Shown here piece after piece: positions 51,914 through 60,498 of a DNA stretch of 64,000 nt; within the stretch, counting starts at the first letter, position 1; each line of letters begins with the position of its first letter. Origin of the DNA: Malaciobacter mytili LMG 24559 (GTDB taxonomy: Bacteria; Campylobacterota; Campylobacteria; Campylobacterales; Arcobacteraceae); assembly GCF_003346775.1 (NCBI RefSeq), contig NZ_CP031219.1:1054001-1118000 (forward strand). Reading direction: 5' to 3'. The notes beneath the pieces were generated by a model, which did not search any database, was not told the origin of the DNA, and was given only the letters and a program-made list of their open reading frames with translations. The translations under genes were made by a program, and so were the position numbers.

Positions 51914-52609
51914 ATGAATCTATTTACAGATGGTTTTAATGAAGCATTACAACTACTTATTTCAGGGAATGATAGTGTTTATTCGGCAATTATAGTTACT
52001 GTTACAGTTTCTTCATGGTCATTATTTATAAGTTTACTAATAGGTCTTCCTTTAGGATTTTTGCTAGGATATTATAATTTTCCTGGCAAATCCGTAGTAA
52101 GAATAGTAGTTGATACGCTGTTAGCTTTGCCAACAGTAGTAATAGGCTTAATAGCATATACAATGTTATCAAAAAGTGGATTTTTTGGTGAATTTAATCT
52201 TTTATTTAGTCAAAAAGCTATTATTATTGGTCAAATTGTTTTAGGTCTTCCTATTATTATTGCCTTAACTGCAACTCAAGTAGAAGCTATTGATAAAAGA
52301 TTATATCTTTCTTTAAAAGGTCTTGGTGCAAACTCTAGGCAAATATTAGTTGCAACTTTAATTGAAGCTAGATTTGGTCTTATGACTGCTGCTATGACTG
52401 CTTATGGCAGAATTATTACAGAAATTGGTATTTCTATGATGGTTGGTGGAAATATAAAATATCATACAAGAACTATTACTACGGCAATTGCTTTAGAAAC
52501 AGGAAAAGGTGAGTTTGTTACAGGTATTGCCTTAGGATTGGTTCTTTTTTGTGTTGCACTAATGGTTAATATTGCTTTATCTATGTTAAAAAGGAAATGG
52601 GTACAGTGA
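51914..52609 (+). CDS. tupB: tungstate ABC transporter permease TupB
   Basis: 231 residues with about five membrane helices. The ABC permease EAA loop is ALTATQVEAIDKRLYLSLKGLGANSRQI. FYNFPGK-type and PTVVIGLIAYTML segments are those of TupB. It starts 25 bp after tupA and its last codons overlap tupC. Partner of TupA and TupC in the inner membrane. Confidence 0.93.
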   Translation: MNLFTDGFNEALQLLISGNDSVYSAIIVTVTVSSWSLFISLLIGLPLGFLLGYYNFPGKSVVRIVVDTLLALPTVVIGLIAYTMLSKSGFFGEFNLLFSQKAIIIGQIVLGLPIIIALTATQVEAIDKRLYLSLKGLGANSRQILVATLIEARFGLMTAAMTAYGRIITEIGISMMVGGNIKYHTRTITTAIALETGKGEFVTGIALGLVLFCVALMVNIALSMLKRKWVQ

Positions 52610-53610
52610 AAATACTTTATGAATTGAAAAATCTTCAATACTTTCACGAAGAAAAAAGAGTTTTAAATATAGATAAATTGATATTGGAAGAAAATCAAAT
52701 TATAGGTGTTTTTGGTCCAAATGGAAGTGGTAAATCAACTTTATTTTCTCTTTTATCTTTTATTACAAAGCCAAATTATGGTCAGTTATATTTTAATGAA
52801 ATAGATTCAAGGAAATTAGATTTTTCTTTAAAACAAAATGTTGTAATTTTGCCACAAAATCCATATCTTTTAAAAAGAACAGTTTTTGATAATATTGCTT
52901 ATGGTTTACAATTAAGAAAAGATACAAAAGATTTAAAGCAAAGAGTTTTTGAAGCTTTAAAACAAGTAGGATTAGATAAATCTTTTATAAATAGAAAATG
53001 GAATCAACTCTCAGGAGGGGAAGCTCAAAGAGTTGCTTTAGCTGCAAGGCTAATTTTAAAACCAAAAGTTTTAATTTTAGATGAGCCAACTTCAGGAGTT
53101 GATACAAACTCTGCACAACTTATAAAAGAAGCTATTTTTTTAGCAAAACAAAAATGGGATACTTCTTTAATTATTTCAAGTCATGACCATAATTGGCTTA
53201 ATCATACTTGTGATAAAAAAATTGCACTTTTTCAAGGTGAGTTAATTGAAAGTGGAAGTATAAATTTACTTTTTGCTCCTTGGCAAAAAGACTTAGATGG
53301 AAATTTAGTAAAAGAGTTTTTTTGTGGTCAAAAATTAATTTTTGAAAATAGTTATTCAAAGAAAAGAGATTCAATTGCAATGATTAATTCAGAGGATATT
53401 TATCTAAATAAAAAAGATAAAAATGCAATAAAAGGTTTAATTACTTCAATTCATAAAGAACCACATAAAAATGAGATGTTAGTAGAGTTTGTAATTGGTG
53501 GTATTTGTTTAAATAGCAAAGTATCAAATGATGAAGTAAAAGAAAAAAAATTACTTCCCGGAAATGAAGTGGAAGTAACAATAGATACAAGTAAAGCTTG
53601 TTGGATTTAA
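52606..53610 (+). CDS. tupC: tungstate ABC transporter ATP-binding protein TupC
   Basis: 334 residues from the GTG at 52606 (AAGGA 10 nt before); an in-frame ATG at 52597 is too near that site to use it well, but cannot be excluded. Walker A FGPNGSGKSTLF, signature LSGGEAQRVALA, Walker B VLILDEPTSGVD. The C-terminal ~75 residues (about 260-334) are a TOBE-like domain (ITSIHKEPHKNEMLVEF), which could bind the oxyanion and regulate transport. It is 15 bp before the second substrate-binding protein gene. Confidence 0.9.
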   Translation: MKILYELKNLQYFHEEKRVLNIDKLILEENQIIGVFGPNGSGKSTLFSLLSFITKPNYGQLYFNEIDSRKLDFSLKQNVVILPQNPYLLKRTVFDNIAYGLQLRKDTKDLKQRVFEALKQVGLDKSFINRKWNQLSGGEAQRVALAARLILKPKVLILDEPTSGVDTNSAQLIKEAIFLAKQKWDTSLIISSHDHNWLNHTCDKKIALFQGELIESGSINLLFAPWQKDLDGNLVKEFFCGQKLIFENSYSKKRDSIAMINSEDIYLNKKDKNAIKGLITSIHKEPHKNEMLVEFVIGGICLNSKVSNDEVKEKKLLPGNEVEVTIDTSKACWI

Positions 53611-53625
53611 TTAAAAAGGAAAAAT

Positions 53626-54585
53626 ATGAAAAAATTTTTATTATCAACTGTAGTATCTTCAGTTATATTATCAACTACATTAGTAGCAAAGGAAAAAATA
53701 GTTGTATTTCACGCAGGAAGTTTAGCAGTTCCTTTTTCTCAAATTGAAAAAGAGTTTGAAAAACTATATCCTCAATATGATGTGCAAAGAGAAGCTAGTG
53801 GAAGCAGGGCAGCAGCAAGAAAAATTTCTGAAATAGGAAGAGCAGCAGATGTAATGGCAAGTGCAGATTATAAAGTAATTGATAATTTATTAATTCCAAA
53901 TCATGCAAAATTTAATGCACTTTTTGCAACAAATGAAATGGCAATAGCTTATACACCAAATTCAAAATATGCAAATGAAATAAATTCAAAAAATTGGCCA
54001 GAGATTTTTTTAAAAGAGGGGGTAAAAGTAGGTCACTCTAATCCAAACTTAGACCCTTGTGGATATAGAAGTGTTATTGTTACAAAATTAGCTGAAGAGT
54101 TTTATAAAATACCTGATTTTTATAATAAATTATTAGGTTATGGTACTTCATATAAAGTTGGTGAAGAAAATAAAGATAAAGTTATTGTAAGGCCAAAAGA
54201 GACTGATCTTTTAGGTTTAATTGAAGCAAATGCTTATGATTATTTATTTATATATAAATCAGTTGCACAACAACATGGATTAAAATATATCTCTTTACCT
54301 AAAGAAGTTTCATTAGTTGATAATGAAAATATTGATTTTTATAAAAAAGCCTCTTTTGATATAGATGGTAAAGAACCAGGTACTTTTATTACTAAAAAAG
54401 GTGCACCAATGGTTTATGGTCTTACAATTGCTCAAAATAGTAAATCTCCTGCAAATAAACAAGGTGCTATAAAATTTGTAAATTTTATTTTATCTAGTAA
54501 GGGACAAGAAATTATGAAACAAAATGGGCAAGGGGTTATAAATCCTGCTATTTTTACAGGTGATTCATCAATTTTAGGTAAATAA
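53626..54585 (+). CDS. wtpA: molybdate/tungstate-binding protein, WtpA/ModA type
   Basis: 319 residues with a signal peptide (KKFLLSTVVSSVILSTTLVA). IVVFHAGSLAVPFSQIEKEF at the mature start, then EASGSRAAARKISEIGRAADVMASADY, SNPNLDPCGYRSVI and DYLFIYKSVAQQHGL are those of WtpA-type oxyanion-binding proteins. It is different in fold class from TupA encoded 2 kb upstream. It begins a second ABC importer, overlapping the ATPase gene by one base. Metal preference (W or Mo) cannot be read with certainty. Confidence 0.88.
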   Translation: MKKFLLSTVVSSVILSTTLVAKEKIVVFHAGSLAVPFSQIEKEFEKLYPQYDVQREASGSRAAARKISEIGRAADVMASADYKVIDNLLIPNHAKFNALFATNEMAIAYTPNSKYANEINSKNWPEIFLKEGVKVGHSNPNLDPCGYRSVIVTKLAEEFYKIPDFYNKLLGYGTSYKVGEENKDKVIVRPKETDLLGLIEANAYDYLFIYKSVAQQHGLKYISLPKEVSLVDNENIDFYKKASFDIDGKEPGTFITKKGAPMVYGLTIAQNSKSPANKQGAIKFVNFILSSKGQEIMKQNGQGVINPAIFTGDSSILGK

Positions 54586-55571
54586 TGAGTTATTTAAAAA
54601 TAGAAAATTTATCAAGTACAATAGATAATTTTGTACTTGATAATATAAATATTGAGATTGAAAAAAATGAATATTTTGTACTTTTAGGACAAAGTGGAAG
54701 TGGTAAAACAAGGCTTTTAGAAACCCTTGCAGGGTTAAATAATAGTAGTGGTAAAATCTATTATAATAATAAAGAAATCTCTTTATTATCTCCTGAAAAT
54801 AGAGATATAGGTTTTGTATATCAGGATTTTGCACTATTTCCTAATTTAAATGTTGAACAAAATATAAAATTTTCTTCAAAGTATAAAAAAATAGAAAACT
54901 CTAAAGAACTTTTTAATGATTTAGTTGATTTTTTAAAATTAGAAAAATTGCTTAAAAGAGATATTGGAAATTTAAGTGGTGGAGAAAAACAAAGAGTTGC
55001 CATTGCAAGAGCACTTTTTTCAAAACCTAAAATTTTACTTTTAGATGAACCTTTAAGTGCAATTGATCCAACTTTTAGAAACTCTATAATGAAAAGTTTA
55101 AAAGATATACATAAACGATATAATTTAACAACTATTCATGTAACTCATAATTTTAGAGAAGCTTCATATTTAGCAGATAAAATAGCAATAATTATGAATG
55201 GTAAAATTCAACAAGTGGGTAAAAGTGAAGATGTTTTAAATCATCCTGCAAATATTGAAGTGGCAAAATTTTTAGGATTTAAAAATATTTTTCCTTCTTC
55301 TTTATTGGGTTTTTCTTCTTCTGGAAAATTCTTCTCCGTAAATCCAAATGTAATATATGTTTCAAATAAACAAATTTTAAATAAAGATTATACTTTTGAA
55401 GCAATACTTGATGATTGTATGGGTGTTGTAGATCATTATAAACTATTTGTAAGTGTTGAAACTCATCAATTTTTTATAAAAATATTAAAAAGAGAATATG
55501 AAGGGTGTTATTCAAATGGTGGAAATAAAGTCTTTATTGGTTTTGATAAAAAAGATATAGGATTTATATAA
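54585..55571 (+). CDS. molybdate/tungstate ABC transporter ATP-binding protein
   Basis: 328 residues. Walker A LLGQSGSGKTRLL, Q-loop VYQDFALFPNL, signature LSGGEKQRVAIA, Walker B ILLLDEPLSAID, H-loop HVTHNF. The C-terminal ~80 residues have a TOBE-like domain (FEAILDDCMGVVDHYKLFV). Probably WtpC/ModC. It starts in a TAATG overlap with the binding protein gene and is one base from the permease gene. Confidence 0.88.
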   Translation: MSYLKIENLSSTIDNFVLDNINIEIEKNEYFVLLGQSGSGKTRLLETLAGLNNSSGKIYYNNKEISLLSPENRDIGFVYQDFALFPNLNVEQNIKFSSKYKKIENSKELFNDLVDFLKLEKLLKRDIGNLSGGEKQRVAIARALFSKPKILLLDEPLSAIDPTFRNSIMKSLKDIHKRYNLTTIHVTHNFREASYLADKIAIIMNGKIQQVGKSEDVLNHPANIEVAKFLGFKNIFPSSLLGFSSSGKFFSVNPNVIYVSNKQILNKDYTFEAILDDCMGVVDHYKLFVSVETHQFFIKILKREYEGCYSNGGNKVFIGFDKKDIGFI

Positions 55572-55572
55572 G

Positions 55573-56343
55573 ATGCAAAAAAAGTCATTTATTACTTTAT
55601 TAATAGTATTAGCCTTTATTATTGTCTTTTTTTTAAGTATCCCAATTTTAAAAATGTTTATAGGAGTTGGAAGCGATAAACTTCTTGAAACAATAAAAGA
55701 TGCAGAAGTAATAACTTCAATTTTACTTACAATGAAAGTTTCATTATGGGCTATGTTATTTGTTTTAATCACAGGATTACCTTTAGCTTATATTATTGCA
55801 AGATATGAATTTTATGGAAGAAGTTTTCTTGAATCAATTATTGATATTCCTGTTATGATACCTCATACAGCAGCTGGAATTGCACTTCTTACTACTTTTG
55901 GAGATACTTTATTAGGTGATTTTTTTAAATTTTTTGGTATTGAATTTGTAGGAACTGAATATGGAATTATGATTGCAATGATGTTTTTATCAGCTCCTTT
56001 TTTAATCAATAGTGCAAAAGATGGTTTTAGAAAAGTTGATGTAAAGCTTGAAAAAGTAGCTAGAACTTTAGGGGCTAGTCCTATTTCTGTCTTTTTTAGA
56101 ATAACTATTCCAAATGCTAAAAAAGATATTATCAATGGTGCTTTAATGATGTGGAGTAGGGGTCTTGGTGAATTTGGAGCGGTTGTTATACTTGTATATC
56201 ATCCTATGACAACACCAGTTCTAATATTTGATAGATTTAATAGTTATGGATTAAGTTTTTCTGCTCCTGTTGCCGCAGTAATTATTGCTTTTTCTGTAAT
56301 TGTGTTTTTAGTTGTTAGATTTACTACTTCTAAATTGAAATAA
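55573..56343 (+). CDS. molybdate/tungstate ABC transporter permease
   Basis: 256 residues, about five or six membrane helices. The EAA loop is KDGFRKVDVKLEKVARTLGASPISVFF, and ALMMWSRGLGEFGAVVIL is the usual ModB/WtpB motif. It completes the second oxyanion importer (binding protein, ATPase, permease order), one base after the ATPase gene. It ends the long operon that begins at fdhD, as far as the sequence shows. Confidence 0.9.
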   Translation: MQKKSFITLLIVLAFIIVFFLSIPILKMFIGVGSDKLLETIKDAEVITSILLTMKVSLWAMLFVLITGLPLAYIIARYEFYGRSFLESIIDIPVMIPHTAAGIALLTTFGDTLLGDFFKFFGIEFVGTEYGIMIAMMFLSAPFLINSAKDGFRKVDVKLEKVARTLGASPISVFFRITIPNAKKDIINGALMMWSRGLGEFGAVVILVYHPMTTPVLIFDRFNSYGLSFSAPVAAVIIAFSVIVFLVVRFTTSKLK

Positions 56344-56384
56344 TATTAGTAAATTTTGATATAATAATAAAAAAAGGAGAATTT

Positions 56385-56573
56385 ATGTTTGTAAAATTAA
56401 ATGATAGAGTTTATTTGAATATGGCGAAAATTACTAGAATGAAAATTGATCATGTTGAAGATGGAATTAGAGTTAGATTTTATGAAGGTCAAGAGCAAGT
56501 TGCAAAATCAAAAAGATTTGATGATGTACAAGCAGCAGAGGCTTGGCTTCAAGAGTTATTATCAAAAATTTAA
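56385..56573 (+). CDS. small conserved-looking protein of unknown function
   Basis: 62 residues, no signal or membrane segment. A beta-rich start (FVKLNDRVYLNMAKITRMKI, then IRVRFYEGQEQ) is followed by a helix (FDDVQAAEAWLQELLSKI). An AAGGAGAA site precedes the ATG. I do not recognise the family; the composition and good ribosome binding site support a real gene. The next gene follows 6 bp later. Confidence 0.65.
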   Translation: MFVKLNDRVYLNMAKITRMKIDHVEDGIRVRFYEGQEQVAKSKRFDDVQAAEAWLQELLSKI

Positions 56574-56579
56574 ATAGTA

Positions 56580-57257
56580 TTGAAAAAAATCTATTTAATA
56601 TCTGGATTTATGTGTGATAAAAGGCTTTGGGATAAAGCCCTTAGCTTTTTTGATTCTTCATATAAATTTATATATCTGCCTATTCCTTTAGAAGAAAATT
56701 TTGAAAAATTACTTGAAAAAATAGTAATTAATGAAGAAAAAATAAATCTTATAGGGTTTTCTTTAGGTGGATATATAGCTTCTGCTTATGCTTTAAAATA
56801 TAAAGATAAAATAAATAAGGTTTTAGTTATATCCTCATCTTTATGTTCTTTAGAAAAAAAAGAATTATTACAAAGACAAAAAGCAATAGAACTTACAAAA
56901 AAATTTGCTTTTAAATCATTAAGTGAAAAAAAGATTAAAACTCTACTTGAAGATAAAAATAATCAAGAAATAATTACATTAATAAAAAAAATGTATGAAG
57001 AACTTGGAAAAGAATATTTTCTTACTCAATTAAATGCTACTTTACATAGAAAAGATTTAAAAGAAGAGTTATTAAAAAGTAAAATAGATTTTAGTTTTTA
57101 TTTTTCAAAAGATGATATTTTATTAAATCATTTATGGTTAGAAGAACTTGAATTAAATAGTTCTTTTAATTTTACAAAACTAAAAAGATCTTCACATATG
57201 CTTCCTTTAGAAGAACCATTAAAAATAGCCTTGTATATAAAATCTTGGTTAGCTTGA
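56580..57257 (+). CDS. alpha/beta hydrolase (BioH-like)
   Basis: 225 residues from a TTG codon. The nucleophile elbow is GFSLGGYIA (Ser in G-x-S-x-G), the acid is probably in FSKDDILL, and the final histidine in SSHMLPLEEP. The start GFMCDKRLWDKAL carries the oxyanion region. Small size fits the BioH/YheT-like class of carboxylesterases. No ribosome binding site is obvious; it may be translated by coupling with the 62-residue gene. The substrate is unknown. Confidence 0.78.
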   Translation: MKKIYLISGFMCDKRLWDKALSFFDSSYKFIYLPIPLEENFEKLLEKIVINEEKINLIGFSLGGYIASAYALKYKDKINKVLVISSSLCSLEKKELLQRQKAIELTKKFAFKSLSEKKIKTLLEDKNNQEIITLIKKMYEELGKEYFLTQLNATLHRKDLKEELLKSKIDFSFYFSKDDILLNHLWLEELELNSSFNFTKLKRSSHMLPLEEPLKIALYIKSWLA

Positions 57258-57286
57258 ATTTAGCAAATAAAGCATATAATATTAAC

Positions 57287-57333
57287 TTTGCAAAGCTTCT
57301 AGTTTAGAAGGGAAAGCTTTAATAGCTTTTTTT
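57287..57333 (+). promoter_or_regulatory. attenuator-like leader before the YedF-like gene
   Basis: A TATAAT at 57275-57280 predicts transcription from about 57287. A terminator-like hairpin AAAGCT-TTAAT-AGCTTT with a T-run is at 57313-57333, just upstream of the ATG. AAAGCTT at 57292-57298 can pair instead with AAGCTTT at 57314-57320, which would break the terminator. Two exclusive structures suggest attenuation; not proved. Confidence 0.4.
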
Positions 57334-57359
57334 AGTGAATTTTATAAAAAAGGCAAAAT

Positions 57360-57704
57360 ATGCAAAATACTTTAAATAAAACAGTTTTTTTAAAAGCAGA
57401 TAAAATAGGTGAAGGAGATTTAGGCTCTATTTTAATCAAAGGTTTTTTAAATGCTATGAGTGAGCAAGAAAATTTACCTGAATCTATTCTTTGTGTAAAT
57501 AGTGCAGTTTTATTAACAACTGCAAATGAAGAAGATGAGGTTTTACAAATTCTTAAAAAACTTGAAAATAAAGGTGTAAAAATTTACTCTTGTGGAACTT
57601 GTTTAAATTATTATAATAAAACAGATGAGTTAAAAGTTGGAGTTGCAGGAAATGCTATGGATACAATAGCAACACTTCTAAATACAAATACTGTAACTTT
57701 ATAA
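57360..57704 (+). CDS. YedF/DsrE-like protein
   Basis: 114 residues of the DsrE/DsrF-like fold, as in the C-terminal part of the selenium-related YedF proteins: LGSILIKGFLNAMSE, ILCVNSAVLLTT, and the cysteine motif KIYSCGTCLNYYN. The N-terminal TusA-like domain of full-length YedF is not present. Given the nearby selenium genes, a role in moving selenium or sulfur is possible. It has its own promoter and leader, and a terminator after it. Confidence 0.75.
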   Translation: MQNTLNKTVFLKADKIGEGDLGSILIKGFLNAMSEQENLPESILCVNSAVLLTTANEEDEVLQILKKLENKGVKIYSCGTCLNYYNKTDELKVGVAGNAMDTIATLLNTNTVTL

Positions 57705-57709
57705 TCTTC

Positions 57710-57737
57710 AAAAAGCCTAAAATTTTTAGGCTTTTTT
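57710..57737 (+). terminator. terminator after the YedF-like gene
   Basis: AAAAGCCTAAAA and TTTTTAGGCTTTTTT form a hairpin with a T-run. Confidence 0.8.
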
Positions 57738-57750
57738 CTAAAGGTATTTA

Positions 57751-59454
57751 ATGTTTAATCTTCAAACTTTTTTAAACACTATTTCAAACACTTTTTCAAA
57801 AGAGTTATTTTATAGGTTTCCCCTTGTTTTTATTTTTATAATTATTACTTTTATTTTTACAATTTTTGAAAATCATAAAATATTTATATTTGAACAAGAG
57901 TTGCAAAATAAACTTTTATTAAGTTCTTTTATTCTTACTATTTTTACTACTTCTTTTTATCTTTTTTTTGAAAGAATAAAAAGAAATAGTTTATATAAAA
58001 CAGGGCTATTTTTAGGGCTATTATTACTAACATATTGTAGTGTTTTTATCTACTTTGATTCTATACTTTTTTATTTTAATGCAGTTTTACTCTCTTTAAT
58101 ATTTTCAAATTTTCTTTTTATAAAATCAACTAATCAATCAATTTTATATTTTTATTTACTAGGAAAACACTCTATTCTAATTGCTTTTTTTAGCTGCTTT
58201 ATTTTAGGATTTGGAATATATGCAATACTTCTTAGTTTGGAGTTTTTATTTAATATAACTTTTTTAAATGATTATATAGAAGATATATTTATTTTTATTG
58301 CAACTATTATTTTTCCTATTTTAATTCTTTCAAATATTCCTAAAAATATAGATACTTTAAAAGAAGAAATACAAACAACTTGGCTTATTCTTATAAAAAA
58401 CATATTAATTCCCTTACTTTTTATATATATAGTTGTTTTATATGCATATTTTATAAAAATAACTATTTTACAAGAGCTTCCAAAGGGAGATTTATCTTGG
58501 ATAATTTGTACTTTTTTAACTTTATGTATATTTGTAAAGATGTTTTTAACTTCAATAAAACAGCAAAACTTTATAGTGAAGTTTTTTGATAAATATTTTA
58601 TTTATTCAATGATTATTCCTTTGATTTTTTTAAATATTGCTATATATACAAGAGTTAATGAGTATGGTATTACTCAAGCTAGATATGCTTTAATTTTATT
58701 ATCAATTTGGTTTTCATTTATTGTAATTTATTATTTTATTAAAAAAGAGTTTTGTATAAAAAGAAGTTTTATTTTTCTATTTTTACTTTTACTTATCTCT
58801 TCTGTTACTACTTTTAGTGCTTCAAATCTTAGTATAAATTCTCAACTTAATAGATTAGAAACAATGTTAAAAGAAAATAATATTTTAGTTAAAAATAAAG
58901 TTACTCCTCTAACAAAGCAGTTAGATTTAAAACAAGAAGCTCAAATCTCTTCAATTATTAAATATTTAAATAGAAGTAAAGAAGGGAAAAAAAGATTAAA
59001 TCTTTTGCTTAATACAGATTTTAAAAATAGTTTAGAGTTTTTAAAATATTTAAATATTAAATACTCTAATTTAAATACCACATATATAAAAAAGTTTAAT
59101 TTAAATGATATAGTTTATAGTTTAAATGGTTATAACTATTTGATACCTTTATCTATAGAACAAACTAAGCAAAAATATTTTTATAAAAATAAAGTAATCC
59201 TTGCAAGTTTAAAAAACTCTATTTTAAAACTAGAAATAAAAAATCAAAATATACAGTTTGATTTAAAGCAAATAGTTAAAGAGTGGAAAAAACAAAAAAT
59301 AGAAGTTTTAGATAAGAATAATTATAAAAATACGATTTTTTATAAGAAAATGGACAATTTAGAGTTAAAACTTTGTATTAAGTACTTAAGAATAAATGAG
59401 AATTTTGAAGACTTTGAAGTAAAATATATAGAAGGTTATTTAATGATAAGATAA
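57751..59454 (+). CDS. DUF4153-like multi-spanning membrane protein
   Basis: 567 residues, ten to twelve membrane helices in the first ~365 residues, then a soluble C-terminal domain of about 200 residues. TRVNEYGITQARYALILLSIW is the best family trait of DUF4153 proteins, together with LPKGDLSWIICTF. The function is unknown. An AAAGGTATTTA site precedes the ATG. It is probably a single-gene unit, ended by a hairpin shared with the convergent EF-hand gene. Confidence 0.72.
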   Translation: MFNLQTFLNTISNTFSKELFYRFPLVFIFIIITFIFTIFENHKIFIFEQELQNKLLLSSFILTIFTTSFYLFFERIKRNSLYKTGLFLGLLLLTYCSVFIYFDSILFYFNAVLLSLIFSNFLFIKSTNQSILYFYLLGKHSILIAFFSCFILGFGIYAILLSLEFLFNITFLNDYIEDIFIFIATIIFPILILSNIPKNIDTLKEEIQTTWLILIKNILIPLLFIYIVVLYAYFIKITILQELPKGDLSWIICTFLTLCIFVKMFLTSIKQQNFIVKFFDKYFIYSMIIPLIFLNIAIYTRVNEYGITQARYALILLSIWFSFIVIYYFIKKEFCIKRSFIFLFLLLLISSVTTFSASNLSINSQLNRLETMLKENNILVKNKVTPLTKQLDLKQEAQISSIIKYLNRSKEGKKRLNLLLNTDFKNSLEFLKYLNIKYSNLNTTYIKKFNLNDIVYSLNGYNYLIPLSIEQTKQKYFYKNKVILASLKNSILKLEIKNQNIQFDLKQIVKEWKKQKIEVLDKNNYKNTIFYKKMDNLELKLCIKYLRINENFEDFEVKYIEGYLMIR

Positions 59455-59478
59455 AAAGAGTTTAAAACTCTCTTTATC
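59450..59478. terminator. bidirectional terminator between the DUF4153-like and EF-hand genes
   Basis: GATAAAAAGAGTT (59450-59462) and AACTCTCTTTATC (59466-59478), one mismatch, between convergent genes. Confidence 0.7.
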
Positions 59479-59485
59479 TATTCAT

Positions 59486-59872
59486 CTATTTATTCATACC
59501 TTGTCCTTGACCCATTCCCATACCTTGTCCTTGACCCATTCCTTTACCTTGACCCATTCCTTTATTGTTCATTCTTTCAGAAACTCTATTTAACTGATGC
59601 TCTTGTAACTCTTCTTTACTTAAAACACCATCTTTATTTTTATCTATACTTTCAAAAGTTGGTGCATTTTGTGCATTTCTTAAAGGATAACCTTGCTCAT
59701 ATTTTTGAGACATTCTTTTAGCTCTTGTATCTTCAAATTCACTTTGAGTAATTTTCCCATCATTATTTGCATCATAAGCCCCAAAAGGAATTGGCCCTTT
59801 ATTTGGTAAATCTTGGGCAAACAGTACAGCACTTACCACTGCAGTTAAAGCAGCAATTTTTAAAGTTTTCAT
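59486..59872 (-). CDS. secreted EF-hand protein with a Gly/Met/Gln-rich tail
   Basis: 128 residues. Signal peptide KTLKIAALTAVVSAVLFA. Two canonical calcium loops: DANNDGKITQSE (about 34-45) and DKNKDGVLSKEE (about 77-88). The C-terminus is a low-complexity tail of repeated M-G-Q-G units (GMGQGKGMGQGQGM), rich in methionine, which could bind copper. It would be periplasmic and bind Ca2+. AAAGGAAAAAAA precedes the ATG. Function unknown beyond binding; no partner is adjacent in the same orientation. Confidence 0.82.
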   Translation of the reverse strand: MKTLKIAALTAVVSAVLFAQDLPNKGPIPFGAYDANNDGKITQSEFEDTRAKRMSQKYEQGYPLRNAQNAPTFESIDKNKDGVLSKEELQEHQLNRVSERMNNKGMGQGKGMGQGQGMGMGQGQGMNK

Positions 59873-59937
59873 TTTTTTTCCTTTAGTTAAACTTTAATAT
59901 AATTATAACATTAATAATTTAATAGATATTTAATAGT

Positions 59938-60456
59938 TTATGTTAGATAAATGTATATTGGACTTTTAAAAAAATCTTGTGCATATTGAATTTCTCGGGG
60001 TTTTATATTATGTAGTGAAAAAGTATTACTTATAATTGTAGTATTTATATTTTCATCAAATAATTTTTTTTCAAGTTTTTTCATACCTTCAAAATATAAG
60101 TAACAAACTAAAGTTGCATTTTTTAAATCTTCTTTAAAAAAATCCTTTTTATATATTTGTAAATTTTTTATTTTTAAAAGTGATTTTAAAAGTTTTGAGA
60201 TTAAATAAGGAACTAAAGATAATTCATAAGCTATGATTTTTTTATTTGGAAGATTTACTGCTAAAAAAATAGCTAAACTTCCAAATCCTGAGCCTAAATC
60301 AATAATAGTTTCATCTTTTGAATTTTTTGCATATTCTAGTATTTTTTTTTGTGCAGCTTTTGAACTTGGCATTGGTGAAATACCAATTTTTAAAGAAGAT
60401 ATTACAATTATTAAAACAATTAAAAGTAAAAAAATTAAAAGATAAAATTCAAACAT
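59938..60456 (-). CDS. membrane-anchored SAM-dependent methyltransferase-like protein
   Basis: 172 residues. One N-terminal membrane helix (about 3-22) and then a Rossmann methyltransferase core: motif I ETIIDLGSGFGSLAIFLAV, motif II KKIIAYELSLVPY, and a later NATLVCYLYFEGM in the place of motif IV. The fold is short for the class and the substrate-binding C-terminus is small. Such anchored proteins are known but poorly studied. It is downstream of the DCCP activator gene in the same direction, with a hairpin between them. Confidence 0.72.
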   Translation of the reverse strand: MFEFYLLIFLLLIVLIIVISSLKIGISPMPSSKAAQKKILEYAKNSKDETIIDLGSGFGSLAIFLAVNLPNKKIIAYELSLVPYLISKLLKSLLKIKNLQIYKKDFFKEDLKNATLVCYLYFEGMKKLEKKLFDENINTTIISNTFSLHNIKPREIQYAQDFFKSPIYIYLT

Positions 60457-60474
60457 AAAGTTATTTTACATTGA

Positions 60475-60492
60475 GCAAACTTAAAAGTTTGC
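60475..60492 (-). terminator. hairpin after the DCCP activator gene
   Basis: GCAAACTT-AA-AAGTTTGC, perfect 8-bp arms, just after the stop of the activator gene on the minus strand and before the methyltransferase start. The T-run is weak. Confidence 0.5.
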
Positions 60493-60498
60493 CCAAAT

